NCBI RefSeq assembly: GCF_022965805.1
Contig: NC_133101.1
Span: 50,052,342 to 50,116,341 of the forward strand
Direction of reading: 5' to 3'
Origin: Primulina eburnea
Lineage: Eukaryota > Streptophyta > Magnoliopsida > Lamiales > Gesneriaceae
Length of the DNA stretch: 64,000 nt
Shown here: positions 13,163 through 24,832 of the stretch, piece by piece
Numbering within the stretch: position 1 is the first letter of the stretch
Layout of the letters: every line of letters starts with the position of its first letter
The notes under the pieces: generated by a model
Databases searched by the model: none
Seen by the model: only the letters and a program-made list of their open reading frames with translations
Told to the model about the DNA's origin: nothing
Program-made: the position numbers and the translations under genes

Positions 13163-13174
13163 GCTCTGATACCA
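13163..13174 (-). promoter_or_regulatory. primer binding site (initiator Met-tRNA), large-LTR element
   Basis: On the minus strand TGGTATCAGAGC lies two bases inside the right LTR. This is the standard plant primer site complementary to the 3' end of initiator Met-tRNA. Confidence 0.92.
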
Positions 13175-13176
13175 TC

Positions 13177-16100
13177 TATAAAGGCCTAAGAATCCTTACT
13201 TGGAAAATTTGCGGGAAATTAAAAGTTTTCTTTTTAAATAATTAAAATTGCCTCCTTCATTAATGAACTTATAAACAAAGTTTGATGTTCAATGTGGCAG
13301 CGGAAGAAATTAACATTTTTGAAATAACAGTAAAAAGTCTTTCCAACAATAATTAAAATGTTTGAGCCATGAAATAAAAGTAAATGCAGAACTGAGGTCC
13401 TCGGGTCCTACTACTGCCGACTCGAGCCTGCTCACTGGTCCCCGCCCTCGGCCCCGACATCATCAGAACCTACAACAATCAAGTCTAGTGAGTCTAAAGA
13501 CTCAACATGCATATATCGTAAATAACGAGTAAATAATATAGTAAAATTTCATGGGATAAAAATGTCATGTCATGAGGCATAACGTAAAAGTGTGGTGTCA
13601 TGATTAATTATAATACGTGCATAACTGAACTGAAAATATGATGGTAAAAATGTTTGCTCCTTGGAGCCCTGTACTGAAATAGCCTGTAATAATTTTCCTG
13701 GTGAGATTATGGTATACGCAAGTGGCCCCTGCACTGAAACTGACCGGTAACTGGCGACCGGATAATAAAATGCTCCCATGACCGGTAACTGGCGACCGGG
13801 TAAAATAGTAAACGTCTGATCAGACTGTAGCCACAGTATACTGGGTGAAACAAACTCAACTGACCGGTAACTGACGACCGGATTTAGCAATAATCCCATG
13901 ATAGTTAAATGGCCACAAGCAATATCGCATAATCTCAAAAATGAACATTTTATATATTTATGCACGTAATATAATTAAATGGCACAATTAAATATCCTGT
14001 AATAATTTACTGCTTGGATTGGATCGCTCCCAGGCTCGCTGCAACCGATATATGTCATGAAAAATATGCAATAGATTTATGGGACCAAACTATGCAATAA
14101 CATTCGAAAATGTGACAATTTCACCGGGCGACTTCGTATTTAATCATGACTCCGAACCAACCCGAGCCAACACTTAAACATCATATAGTCATGATTAAAA
14201 TACGTTTAAAATGATGAATTAATGCTCCTCAAATTATGCAAGTCGAATTCTAGGTGAATGGAGGCCAAAACAAGAAAAGCTCTTTCGACAGTCAATTTGG
14301 CACATCGCACCGTAAATTCTCGTATGACCTCAAAAATGATTCGAATTACAAACGGTCAAAAACATGACCTTCCAAACTCAATGAGGCACTGTCCAGTCCA
14401 AGGCCATAGGCTAAAAGCCGACCGAAAACTCGAACGAGCCACTGAACCGTCACAACAAGTTGCTGTCCAAAAAATACAGCAGCTGTGCTTGGTTTGCTTG
14501 CGTCGTTTGCGAGGCTAATGGCCTCTGGGGCTTGAACCTCCGACCAACACCTCTTACCAACATCCCAAGGAATGATTTGAACCATGGCTAGGGGCCCTAG
14601 GCCAGCCACAATCCTCACCATTCCAGCAACCAACCAAAAACTCCTACCGAGGACACTCATGCGTGCGTGTGTGGTGTTGTGCTTCGCTTGCTGTCTCGTC
14701 TCGTTCCAGTGGCCATTTGATTGATCATGGCACGACCTCGACCTCTTGGGGTATGGTATGAACCATGGCTAAGGGCCATAGGCCAAACAAGATCCACACC
14801 AAACCAACCAAATCGAACACATCTATGCTGTAAAAATGAAGAAGCCGAATGTAGGGGAGGGCTGTCCTAGCGTTTTATGTAAAAACCGATTAGCCATGGA
14901 CCAAGTCACCAAAAGGGCGACTTAGTCACGTCTTAGACATGCTAGGGAAGTGATCCAACCATGGCTATAGGCCTTGGGGCAGCCATTATCAGATCTATCC
15001 CTCATGACAGCAAAACCGAAATTGTGAGACACAAAACGGCACCGATGGAAAGCTGCTGTCATTATCGAATTCCAGCAAGCATGGGGACTGAAATAATGGA
15101 CTAAAGTGATCCTAATCCATCCTAGAACATGTCTAGATGTCGCCTTGGGAGCCTAGAACCGATCCATCCACCTGAAACCACAACATCAAGAAAAATGTGA
15201 AGCTTGAAAAGTAAGGGGCCGAAATCTGCATGTTGTTCCTTTTGAAAAATCGATGATGTATTTCGGTTTAAACATGAAGTGATGATCATGAAATGTAAAA
15301 AAATATGATAATAGGACTTGATTGAAGAGTCAAGGAAGAATATATGCATGCCTGGTTTCTTTTGAAAGAAAAACGAAAAGAACGAGACGATTCGGCGCGG
15401 AGAAGGTGGAGCGCTTTCTATTCTACCTAGCTTGCTCGATTTCCTCTCATCTTTTCTCTAGTGCTAGCCACGATTTTTCCTTCTCCAAACACTCTGAATT
15501 TCGGTGGTGGAGGGGGGAATAATAGTGGTTAAAAGAGTGGAGGAGAATGGTGCAAAATATAAGGGCCAAATCAAGACCAAGTCTCCCTAAATTTGAATTT
15601 TGAATTGTTGTTTGATATCAAGTCTTCTTGGATGGATCTAGAAGGGTGATGGCCGAAAATCCTTGCTAATCTAGACTAATATAAGCTCATTAATTAATTA
15701 ATTAAGGTGGACTAATAATAAAAGAAAGATTAGCATGTTAACACCAAAAAGAATGGGTCAAAAGGGTGATGAGTTGGCATGGTAATGCTTAATCTATTAA
15801 GGGACCAAAAATACAATAAAATGAAGGGGAGAAATTGTTTAGTTACTAAATATTAATACCTTAAGAGCCTTATCTATCCCTTAATTAATTTATTGAATTA
15901 ATCCCTTAATTAAGTCACTTAAATGAGCTTATTTTCCTACTCACCTCAAGTAATTAAATTTAATCCTCAAACTTCCTTTTTAACTTAAATGAACTTACTT
16001 GCTAGCTAAAATAAATCCTGGAAATGTTTTCTAAATCTTAAATTTTAACTCTAAACTCCGACTCCAGTCCGGCCTCACTGAATTAACTGAAAAGAAACAA

Positions 16101-16230
16101 AATTTAAACTGCTGGCTAAAATAATTAACTTCAAAGAAAAGCATTTAAATAATCATGCAATGAAGCCAATTTATTTTAAAATACTAGAATTATGCATGGC
16201 TTATACGTAGACTTATTTAGGGGTTCTACA
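13177..16230 (-). repeat. right (5') LTR of the large-LTR element
   Basis: The LTR is 3054 bp and nearly identical to 8981-12020. It carries the same CCGGT-rich array (13741-13881), conserved block (about 14240-14450) and TGAGTC hairpin (13480-13507). Confidence 0.9.
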
Positions 16231-16546
16231 AAAACAATAATTTACACTTAGGAAAATACTTAAAAGCTTGGCATCGTCCAAAGGATCATAACGTATGTTA
16301 AATGATATTTCTTGATTTAAAAATATGATTTTGAAGATAATATGTTATTTTATGATTTTTGGAAAAGCTGTGCAATTTATACTGTTTAAAATGCTATTTT
16401 TGGTAAGGTATTCTATTTTATGAATTTTAATGAAAATAAAAAATATTTTAAGGGATGTGAATTGACTGTGACATATGATATATGATTTGAGTGGGATCCG
16501 TTCATGTTGAGGACGATGAAATTACAATTTTATGGGATTTCGTGAA

Positions 16547-16630
16547 TGGAAAATACCCCAGAGGGAACTCATTTATTGGAAAAGGCCCCAGAGGGAACCT
16601 GTCTATGAGAAACGGCCCCCGAGAGAACCC
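16547..16630 (+). repeat. three about 30-bp units in the nested solo LTR
   Basis: The pattern GGAAAA followed by CCCCAGAGGGAAC recurs with about 30-bp spacing (starting about 16548, 16578 and 16608). A related array occurs on the opposite strand at about 47405-47475 in another LTR. The position, upstream of the TGAGTC hairpin at 17041, matches that of repeat arrays in the other LTRs. Confidence 0.75.
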
Positions 16631-18696
16631 CGACGATCGTATTTCTATGGTGGAGCCTAGTGCACACCCCCATGGGCCATGTGGAGCTGAACACTGATCA
16701 GTCGACCGAGGATAAAAGCTAGTCACTTTGAAGGATCAAACTTCACTCAAAATGATATGATTGAAAGCTTTACGATTAAAATGATTTTACGATATATGAT
16801 TAACGTTGATGATTAAAATTATTTTTAAAATGATTTATTTATGCTCAAAGCTTATTTTAAATGATTTTTAAAGGATTTATTTGGGCTTAAAGTTATTTCA
16901 AAATGATTTTACGATTTATGATTTACTTATGCTTAAATGATTTTAAATGGTTTAATTATGTTGAAAATATATTTTAAATAAAAATATGATTTTAATGTAT
17001 GTGATTGTATAAGTATTATTTGTTATTCATGTTTAGAACATGTTGAGTCTTTACACTCACTAGGTTTGTATGATGCAAGATTTTATGATTTATGGTAGAC
17101 GCTGACGCTTGAGTGGATCAAGTGCAACAGTACACACCCGAAGGCCTTTATGTTTCCGCACTAGCTAGATAGATAAATGATTTAAATATTATGTTAATGA
17201 TGTTTATTAGAGATATTTTCATGCTTAATTTTATTGTTAGCCGATCATTTTAAAGGTCGATTTAGGAATTTTTTTTAGTCGATGATTTAGGATTTTATTT
17301 TATGCACTTAAGATTTCATATGTTAATTTATTTTGAATGGTTGGAAATGTTAAGTTTATTTATTTGGTATTTTTGAGTTATGATTTATGCTTTAGTATAA
17401 AAAAATAAAGGTCGTTTCACTGGTCATAATGGTTATGGGCTGGAGCCGAGGCAAGAGAGAGTTCAAACCAACTGGAGCTAGGGTCTTTTGTGCAGAAAAT
17501 TTCGGTAGCTTCCTAGGCTTGTTCAATGGCTTTAATGGGCTTGAATTGTGTTGTATATTGTTTAGTTAGGAGTTATTAAGCTTTGGTTCAAGTTTGGTTA
17601 AGTTTCGAGTCCATATGAGTCAAAACTGGGATGTACGTCTAAGTTTAAAAACGAATTAGAAAATTAGTCAAGAATCTTAATTTTACGTCTTAGAAATATT
17701 TATGGGTGTATTTTAAGGTCATATGATAAGTTCGGATGGATTTGGGTCGTCGTTTTAAGGTCTAAGAATAAATTTGGAAAGATAGAGTTTTAGGGGCAAA
17801 ACGGTCATTTTACACAAAAAATAGTAGACGTCCTGGCAGTGACCTCAATGTTGTAGTATATGTTAAAATGTGTATTTTAAATTCTTATAGAATTTTATGA
17901 TGAAACATTAATGCTAAAAGACATGTTTCATGCCTGGTTTAAAAGAAAAATGATTTATACGTGCATGATTTTTACAAGTGATGGAAATATGAAAAGTTGA
18001 AGAAGGTGAATTGATTGTGACTAATACGATGATATGATGATATGTAAGGCCAAGGCTCAGTTGACGGGTGATAGTGTCGCTGATATCACTGTCGCTCGGT
18101 TCCGTGGTAATACGTAGATGGATTCATCGACTTGTAGCTAATATAAAAGTCATAATTGAGGATCTGAATTCAATAAAAATGGAAACGTATAAGTATAAGA
18201 TGAAAGGGAATATGATATGATATGTTGAAAGGAAAATGTTAAAGTTTATGTTCATGAAAAGCTATTTTAAGTAAAAGTATTTTCACTGTTTCATGTGGAT
18301 GTATATGTATTATTTTTTATCATGGTTAAGGTTTGTTGAGTCAATAGACTCACTATGTGTGATCGATACAGGTGAACTTGATATTGACGGAGGTCTTGAT
18401 GGTTGAACTAGTTGGACTGAAGGTGCACACAACCCGAGGACCGTCGCTAGTTTTCCGCAAAAAAAATAATTTTATGATTTAAGCTACTCTAAAGATTTTA
18501 TGACTTATGATGCTTTTGAAAGGATGTTAAATTTATGTTTATTTTTGTAATAATATTAGTTGAGGTTTGTTGGCGTTTTACGATTTCATGCATTAAATTA
18601 TTTTCTTATATATATATGGGTAGGTTCGGCCGAATGCATGTTTGAAAAAAAATCTAGCACTTTTTAAGAAAAACAAGTAGTGGACGTTTAAAGTTG

Positions 18697-19739
18697 TCAG
18701 ACTGAAATGGATTAAGAACTAAAAAAAATAGATTAAAGTTCTTATAAGTTTAAATAACTAAAAAAACTGATGATTTGAAGATCGTTAAACAGATTGAAGA
18801 TCAAAACTGAAGACTTCGCAAAATTGAACTAAAATAGCCTAACTGAACTAGAAGGTTCAAGCTGAAAGGATATCAGTTAAAATTGATATAGAACAGCTGA
18901 ACTGATCAGTCGACCAGTTTAAACTCCTGATCAGTTAGCCAGCTCATCAATTACAATTTGAATCACGACAGAAAAACTGACAGTTCATACCAAAAGTAGA
19001 ATAGATGAAGCGGAACAATCTGATACATGGTACATCTTTCATAAAAAGTCATCTACATGGACTAAAAGACGATTCAATGGATTTTAATAATTAAATGCAT
19101 TCAATGTGAGCGTTGGAATTGAAGACTAGCTGATAAATTCAGTTGAAGAAACATTAACTATCAAAAAATTAACAATCCACGAATAACTATAAGTCAATTG
19201 TTATTCACCATCGAGTTTATTCAGTTTACAAATCGCAACATTTAGCTCTCATCTCATTGATTTATTTGAAGCATTCAATCTACACATTAGAGCTATTCAG
19301 TTAACAACTAATCAGTAATAACAATAAAACTAAGAGTTTCAGTTTGGTATTGTGCAATTCCAACTAAAGTGGGTTATTACAATTCTTTGTAATCAATCAA
19401 AGTCTTTTAGTAAATTCATTTGTTCCAAGATGGAAAGAACACAATCAATAGAATGTTGCTTGAACGGAATCCTTGAGACATAATGAGTGAAGTAGGAGCA
19501 GTTGAAATCTCCAAACATCTATAAAACTCTTTGTGTCCATCATTTTATTCATTTTTTTATCGTTATCTTAGCTAAAAATATTCAATCTATCCTTCAGTTT
19601 GTTTCCACGCTACTATTATTAGTTAACTGAGAACAAGTTCCTTAAATAACTTATTAATATTTGAAAAGGTTTCAAAAACCGGAGTTTTTATTCAACCTCC
19701 CCCTTCTAAACACATCATCTTCATTAACTGATCCTAACA
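18697..19739 (+). mobile_element. Copia element C, 3' LTR, second part
   Basis: Continuation of the LTR begun at 5313. It ends CCCCCTTCTAAACA...GATCCTAACA, homologous to the end of the complete element's LTR (GATCCTTTCA at 48706). Joined length is about 1.16 kb. The element continues upstream of the window, so its own target duplication cannot be checked; CATTG (19740-19744) is the candidate right copy. Confidence 0.75.
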
Positions 19740-19752
19740 CATTGAATACGCA

Positions 19753-21202
19753 TGTTGGAACTTTTCAAGTTCGCAATCTTTGCTTAATTTTGATGCTAAC
19801 AAAACTTGTTATTTTGTTTCTAATAATCTACCTTAGTGTGCAGTAAGCTGGAACTGAAATAATCAGTTACGAGCCAAAACTAAAGCTGTCGAGGAATGCT
19901 AACTGAAGAAGTCCAACTGATCGCGTAAACTGAAAACAGTAGAACTGAAGTGCCAACTGAAAGACTAGTTCAACTAAATGTCCAGCTGATGAGCAGTTCA
20001 GCAGAAGACCTTCAGAAGCCCGGCCAGCTGATGAAGTGTTCAACTGATGAAGAGCCCAGCTGACCAGTTCAACTGAAAGAGTGAAATCAGTTCAACTGAT
20101 TTCACCAGCCCAACAGAAGACCAGTTCAACTGACCAGTTGAAAGCATCAGTCAGAGTCAATCAGTTGCAGATCAAGACAAGCTTAATAATGGAATCCAGC
20201 TAAGCACGAAGGTACAAAAGCTATTGTACTACCACAGTACAATAAGAGACGTTGCATCAGAGCTTAAAGCCAAAAGTTCCGGAAAGATGTCGAGGAACAA
20301 ATTCAAAATGCAACGGACACATTATTGAGTCTTACTGTACGGTCAGCCAAACGCCTATAAATAGAAGCTGAAGTTCAGTGAAGACTAACACTGAGAAAAA
20401 CGAGAACAGAGAACAAGGGCACGCTTATTATATATCAGCTTGTTAGAAGCAATCAGCCCAGAGGGAACACTTCATTGTATTATCAGCTTAGATTAGAAGC
20501 CTTTTTCCCTCAGTGTGTGAGAACATTTTCGGGTAGTGTTCATTGATCAGTTCTCAAACACACACACACACACACACTCACTCATCATCTCAGATTCCGT
20601 CTTGCACACAGACGTAAAACATGTGTATGTAGTCTTTCTCACATAGACGTTAAAGAAGTGTTGACTGGAAGGTGATGCCTTCAGTTTAGAACTAGGAGTT
20701 CAGTTAGGCAGTGGGTAAGTCCTAAGCTGGGTGGGTTTGTACAAAGGTTTGTATAAATCAAAGTCTTCTAGTGTATCCTACCCGAGGAGGTAGAAGGGGT
20801 GACGTAGGAGCAGTTGAAGTCTCCGAACATCCATAAACATATCTTGTGTTTTGTTTTCAGTCTAACTGTTTAACTGTGTTGTTCTTAATTGTTTCATCAG
20901 TCCAGCTGATATCAGTTCAGTTCTGTCCATAACCGAACTGATATAAGCTCTAACTGACTTCTTTTCTTCAGTTAACCAGTTACACAAGATATATAAAATT
21001 GATCAGTTTGTTTTCTTAACGAAGGATTATTTCGAGTATTTTCCGCTTGGTTTGAACACCAAACTCGATCCAATTCATCGGTGTATTTATTCTTAGAACA
21101 CGAGCTATTGCAGCTCATTGGTAGATTAGTCAGAAGGGTCAACGACTGATGCACAGCTTCGTAACTGATGTTCAGTCGGGGCCCCCATAACCGATCCTGA
21201 CA
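19753..21202 (+). mobile_element. solo Copia LTR, family B
   Basis: The LTR is 1450 bp, begins TGTTGGAACTTTTC and ends CCGATCCTGACA. Flanks ACGCA (19748-19752) and ACACA (21203-21207) form a 4/5 target duplication whose single difference is a CpG-to-CpA change. It is the same family as the LTRs at 37592-39007 and 47512-60174. There is no primer site or coding. The last about 75 bp diverge from the sister LTRs. The words CAGTT and AACTG are extremely dense, with nine copies in 19981-20160. Confidence 0.78.
20356..20363 (+). promoter_or_regulatory. TATA box of the family B solo LTR
   Basis: CCTATAAATAG, the usual Copia LTR core promoter, is the same as in the complete element at 48084. Confidence 0.65.
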
Positions 21203-21207
21203 ACACA

Positions 21208-22758
21208 GCTTGGTCTTCTTGAAGTTGTCTTGAACACTCTCTAGCTCACACTGGAGGGCACAAAGCTGATCATCGTGCTCCGACTTGATGTCCTAGATTT
21301 TCTGGGTCAACTTTCTGTGTCGGGCTAAGATATCGTCCATGCTCTCAGCATTGGCCCGGGCTAGGGTTCGGGATTTTTAGGCTCAAATTGTATACTCTCC
21401 GGCCAAAGCAATGGTCTGAAAAAAAGAAATATAAGTTAGCATTAGAAGACAACAAAGAGGAACAACATAAATAGTAATTAAAGATAGGATACCTATATAA
21501 GCCCGAGGGCCATTGACTCTTAAACCAAGAAATCCGAGACATATTGAATGATCCCCAAGTCCACATATGAAACTAAATTCTGGACAAAACTCGGGCATAT
21601 AATAAACCTCGCCCATTTTTCCTTTGCCCTTGGAGGAGATGGATAGCTCAAGCACCTTCTGGCTCAAAGCCTATGCCCGAGCCATCCTTCTTCTTGGAGG
21701 ACACTTTCTTGGAAGGCTCAAGATGGGGACGCGTGAGCTCGGTCTCAACATTATCTGTTGAGGGATGTCCCGACACTTTTTCCCTTCATTTTTGCCATTT
21801 CTGCCTTCATCTCGGCCTTCATCAAGCAATCGTCTGCATACATGGCACATAAGAGTAAAGGTAGGGAAATTAAAAAAATGAAATAAAGGAATCAAAGGAC
21901 ACTGCCTATGTCTCCCTTCAGCCTCATTTTTTCCCCATAGAACCCAAATTTACGTAACAGGTCATCCTCTACTCAGCTCTCAATATCAAAACATTGGACA
22001 CTCATGATGGCCAAAAAGTTCTTGAAGTCATGGTCCGACTCAGCTAATTTCTCAGGAAGGGTAAAGTTCATGATCCAGTAAATATTACAGTGTCATGGTT
22101 TGGTGGACTTGAAAAAAAAATTATTTGTTGTGCCATACCTATCGAAATATGTCTACCCTTTCGTAAAATTGTGCTCGGGATGAATGGAAGAGTAAAAACA
22201 GCCGGGATCGGTTCGTTTTGTCTGAATAAATTAAGAGTGAACTAATGGAGTTAGGGATTAGTAGGCTCGGGCATATTTGTAAATAATCATAGGTGAATTG
22301 GATGAGTTTGGGCACTGGAAATCTAAGGTTCATTTCTGCCTAGTCTACATTAAAGTATGGAATACCTCTGGGGGTTGATGAGCTCGATCCATCCATCCAG
22401 GGATGTGTAATTTCTATTTATGGGGCATGCCCAGCCCCTCTCTATAGCTGGCCCTAGTTCGAGATCTAAGTTGGAAGCCAAGACTTCATACCAGGGTTGA
22501 CCATCTTCATTTAGACTTATTTCATTGGTCTTTAATTTCCTCATTCTCTTGATTTTTTAGCTCGGGTTGCAGGGAGGCAGGGGTCGGAGTGCTCCTCCCC
22601 ACTCTCCTCTCTACCTTCCTCTAAGGGTTTGGAAGGTCTAGGATCAGATACAGAGGTTCCAGGATCGATTTTGGATGTCTGGGCTCATCTATTTGGGACA
22701 CACAATCATCAAGATAGTCTATCAATTCTTGTATGGCAGACTCATGAGGAGAAGACAT
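21208..22758 (-). pseudogene. gypsy-associated gene remnant (putative gypsy-type transposon protein)
   Basis: A start codon at 22758 opens a frame beginning MSSPHESAIQELIDYL that breaks near 22620. Further conserved pieces follow on the minus strand. 22544-22350 contains DGWIELINP. 22333-22139 contains FPVPKLIQF..DYLQICP..L.PNS, resembling the family called putative gypsy-type transposon (Transposase_28). 21350-21210 is a heptad-rich coiled coil (MDDILARHRKLTQKI, then stop). A GATAG|GTATGG donor-like site at about 22136 suggests several exons. Frames change repeatedly, so it is broken. Element C and a solo LTR are inserted at its left side. Function is unknown; such genes travel with Gypsy elements. 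Confidence 0.55.
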
Positions 22759-23289
22759 CCCTACGCCTAGACGTAACCAAAATGAATAAACTTACTGAAG
22801 GGGGTTAGATGATAAGTATTCGAGCATGCAAATTCTGGTCGGGAAAGCTCTCAAAATTTCAACAGAATAACGGCTTGGAGAAAAAAAGGGAGAAGATTCT
22901 TCTTTTTATACTCGAGGGACTTTCACGTCAACCGTCCAATCAACATGAAATCAAGGATCCGGATTTTCTAGGGTAGATGTATGGTCGCCTTAGGAGATGA
23001 TCAATCAGAGAATCTAGGACATCCATTTATGTTTCACCCAAATCAAAATTTTCACCATTCGGTATTCCATTTGGGACCGACGAAACGCACCACAAAAATG
23101 AAAAACACAAAGTGAAGGACTCAGAGTCCTTTCAAATTTTTTAGTCTAAACTTCATACTTCTTTTAGACTAAATGAGGGGAGGTTATATTGATGCCCCCT
23201 AAAATTGAAGCATCTATATGGATCCAACCTCATCTCAAAATTGGCCCTAGCCTCTTAAGGCCCACGCCTCATTATTGATCAAGGTCCCG
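22759..23289 (-). other. leader or LTR-like region upstream of the gypsy-associated gene remnant
   Basis: Non-coding. On the minus strand a GGGGGCATCAATATAACC-type block (about 23180-23200) and a TATA-like box precede the start codon at 22758. This may be the 5' LTR and leader of the element that owned the gene. No clear terminal TG/CA pair was found. Confidence 0.4.
22903..22910 (-). promoter_or_regulatory. TATA-like box upstream of the gypsy-associated gene remnant
   Basis: GAGTATAAAAAGAAG on the minus strand, about 145 bp upstream of the start codon at 22758. Confidence 0.45.
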
Positions 23290-23797
23290 ATGTGACTAAC
23301 CGTATCTTAAAATACTACTACTTTAATATTTTCAAAAAAATTTGAATTTTTTTATTAAAATTTAAATATAACTCGTAAAATAAATTAACGGTCACCATTT
23401 ATACTAAAATAAAGTTAATATTAAAACTACATCATTTTTAATATTACAATCATAAAATCCAAGTTAAAAACATCCACCAACTTTGAAAAAATCCAACATA
23501 ATATAAAAATTCTCAACTTACTAATCACAAACACTAAGGCATAAAATTGAGAAAATAGTTTTAAACATGCATAATAAAAACTCTCATGAACTACAAGGTC
23601 CTAAGGTTTGCAATGCCGCTGGTTTGAGCCTGCTCACTGGTCACCACCTCCAGCCTCGTCAACTACATCATCTGCATCGATCAAGTCTAGTGAGTCTAAT
23701 GACTCAACATGCATAAACCATGAATAAAAAGTAATACATAATAAAAATTCATACAATTTAAACATAAATCGTATATAGCATAATATAAACATAAATA
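23290..23797 (-). mobile_element. Gypsy-type LTR fragment
   Basis: On the minus strand this contains the TGAGTC...GACTCACTAGACTTGAT hairpin motif (23681-23711) followed by GAGG/CCAGTGAGCAGG blocks, as in the LTRs at 34551 and 63195. The TG and CA ends are not both present. It is cut by Copia element A on the right. Confidence 0.65.
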
Positions 23798-24818
23798 TGT
23801 ATTAGAAACTTAATTTCGGAAGTTTGACAACCCAAGCATATAAAGATTGAACAAACTGATCAAGAAGGCTGAAAAGAACTAATCTAAAAATATGCAAACA
23901 ATTGGATGCCTAACTGATGATTATTGTGCATCTAAGGAAACTGAACTATGTAGTGGATTGGATTATCAGTTTTACTACAATCAGTTGAGAGCTATAAGCT
24001 AATTCTATTGGCTGTGCCAAATGGATAAAATAGTTTAACACGTCATCAGTTCATGTATGTAACTATCAACCGACAACTATACAAAGACAGACTGCAACAT
24101 ATAGTGGGAACGCCGCATTTCAGCAATGCTACAGTGTATGATTGTCAGAAGGATATTGACGTGGAAAACAACGGATAGAAATATTCAAACGTATTTGTTA
24201 CCATTGGAAGCAAAGCCTGTAAATAGCCGAGAAGAGCAGCTGAGAAACATAACGAACAAAACTATCAAGTTGTTATTATGCTGAAATCTCCTCACAAACT
24301 TTCTTTCATATTCAAAAGATTTCAAAAGATCACACTTAGCATATTCATAGCATTCAAGGCTATACATTGAGCTCACAAGGGCAAACACTTATTGTTGTAA
24401 TATTCGATCTTATAGAGATCAGTTGTGCTGTGTAGTTTCAGATCAATTGTGAAACTATATTGAAATTAAGAGTTTCAGTTTGGCATTGTTAAATCCAAAA
24501 CTGAAGGGGGTCTGTACAAGTCTTGTATTGATCAAAGTATGTTAGTGAATTTCCTATCTTCTAGATATAAGGGGTGACGAAGAGTGATTGAAATTTTCGA
24601 ACATCCATAAATCTTGTGAATCTTAATTTCAGTTTTATTCTATCTGTCAATCAGTTTATTTTGGCACTTTCTTTATTTAACTGATTGACATTGACATAAC
24701 AAGATTTCCGAGTTCATTTTATTACTAAACTGACTCATTATTTGAAAAAGTGGTAAAATTTTCAAGTGTTTATTCAACCCCTTCTAAACACTCTTTCACC
24801 TACCAAACGATACTATCA
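23798..24818 (+). repeat. 5' LTR of Copia element A
   Basis: About 1.02 kb, aligning with the complete element's LTR. The start is eroded (TGTATTAGAAACT); the end is clear (ACTATCA before the primer site). The TATA box equivalent is changed to TGTAAATAG near 24218. The start is uncertain by a few bases. Confidence 0.75.
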
Positions 24819-24820
24819 AG

Positions 24821-24832
24821 TTGTATCAGAGC
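24821..24832 (+). promoter_or_regulatory. primer binding site of Copia element A
   Basis: TTGTATCAGAGC, one mismatch from the initiator-Met-tRNA site, two bases after the LTR. Confidence 0.8.

Larger units (their letters stand above)
12021..13176 (-). other. internal region of the large-LTR element, non-coding
   Basis: The 1156 bp contain no open frame of 60 codons on either strand. At the right end the minus-strand leader (about 13090-13162) has a block that is also downstream of the 5' LTR in the Gypsy elements at 34890 and 63541: CTACTACTGACC followed by GAGAAGCTC. This is a candidate packaging or leader signal. Confidence 0.8.
8981..16230 (-). mobile_element. complete non-autonomous large-LTR (LARD-like) Gypsy retrotransposon
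   Basis: The element is 7250 bp and lies on the minus strand. Two LTRs of about 3.05 kb flank a 1156-bp internal region with no coding. Both flanks are AAAAC (8976-8980 and 16231-16235). Minus-strand landmarks are a primer site next to the right LTR, a polypurine tract next to the left LTR, and LTR ends TGTAGAACCCC and CCTTTATA. The two LTRs differ at roughly 2% of positions in the first 770 bp plus one small indel, suggesting an insertion within the last few million years. LTR, primer site and leader resemble those of the coding Gypsy elements at 31756 and 60735, which are plausible helpers. Confidence 0.9.
6830..17419 (+). mobile_element. second solo Gypsy-type LTR nested in the first, itself interrupted
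   Basis: The LTR begins TGTAACGTCCGAAAA and ends GTCGTTTCA. Both flanks are CTGGT (6825-6829 and 17420-17424), a perfect 5-bp target duplication. Without the nested element at 8981-16230 it measures about 3.3 kb. It contains no coding. G-rich, repeat-poor sequence occupies 7780-8700, and three about 30-bp units sit at 16547-16630. Confidence 0.88.
5429..18691 (+). mobile_element. solo Gypsy-type LTR (TGTAAGGTCC family), itself interrupted
   Basis: The LTR begins TGTAAGGTCC and ends near GTGGACGTTTAA, where related LTRs end GTGGACGTTTCA. Flanks AGTTA (5424-5428) and AGTTG (18692-18696) form a 4/5 target duplication. Removing the nested insertion at 6830-17424 leaves about 2.67 kb, with no primer site, gag or pol, so it is a solo LTR. 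The short open frames inside it have no recognisable domain. A TTGAGTC...GACTCACTA hairpin, shared with the other LTRs here, lies at 18336-18356. Confidence 0.82.

Noticed and set aside
9431..14660. Open frames present in two copies (9431-9757 / 13570-13965 minus; 10050-10382 / 14258-14518 plus; 11112 / 15322)
   Set aside because: Their duplication is explained by the two LTRs of one element; they lack domains and shift or truncate between copies.
16491..16726. Short proline/glycine-rich frames on both strands
   Set aside because: Produced by the three about 30-bp LTR repeat units.
21383..21895. Possible membrane protein on the minus strand (hydrophobic frame near 21383-21667)
   Set aside because: It falls between the transposon-gene segment and the coiled coil and looks like intron or decayed sequence; no conserved motif.
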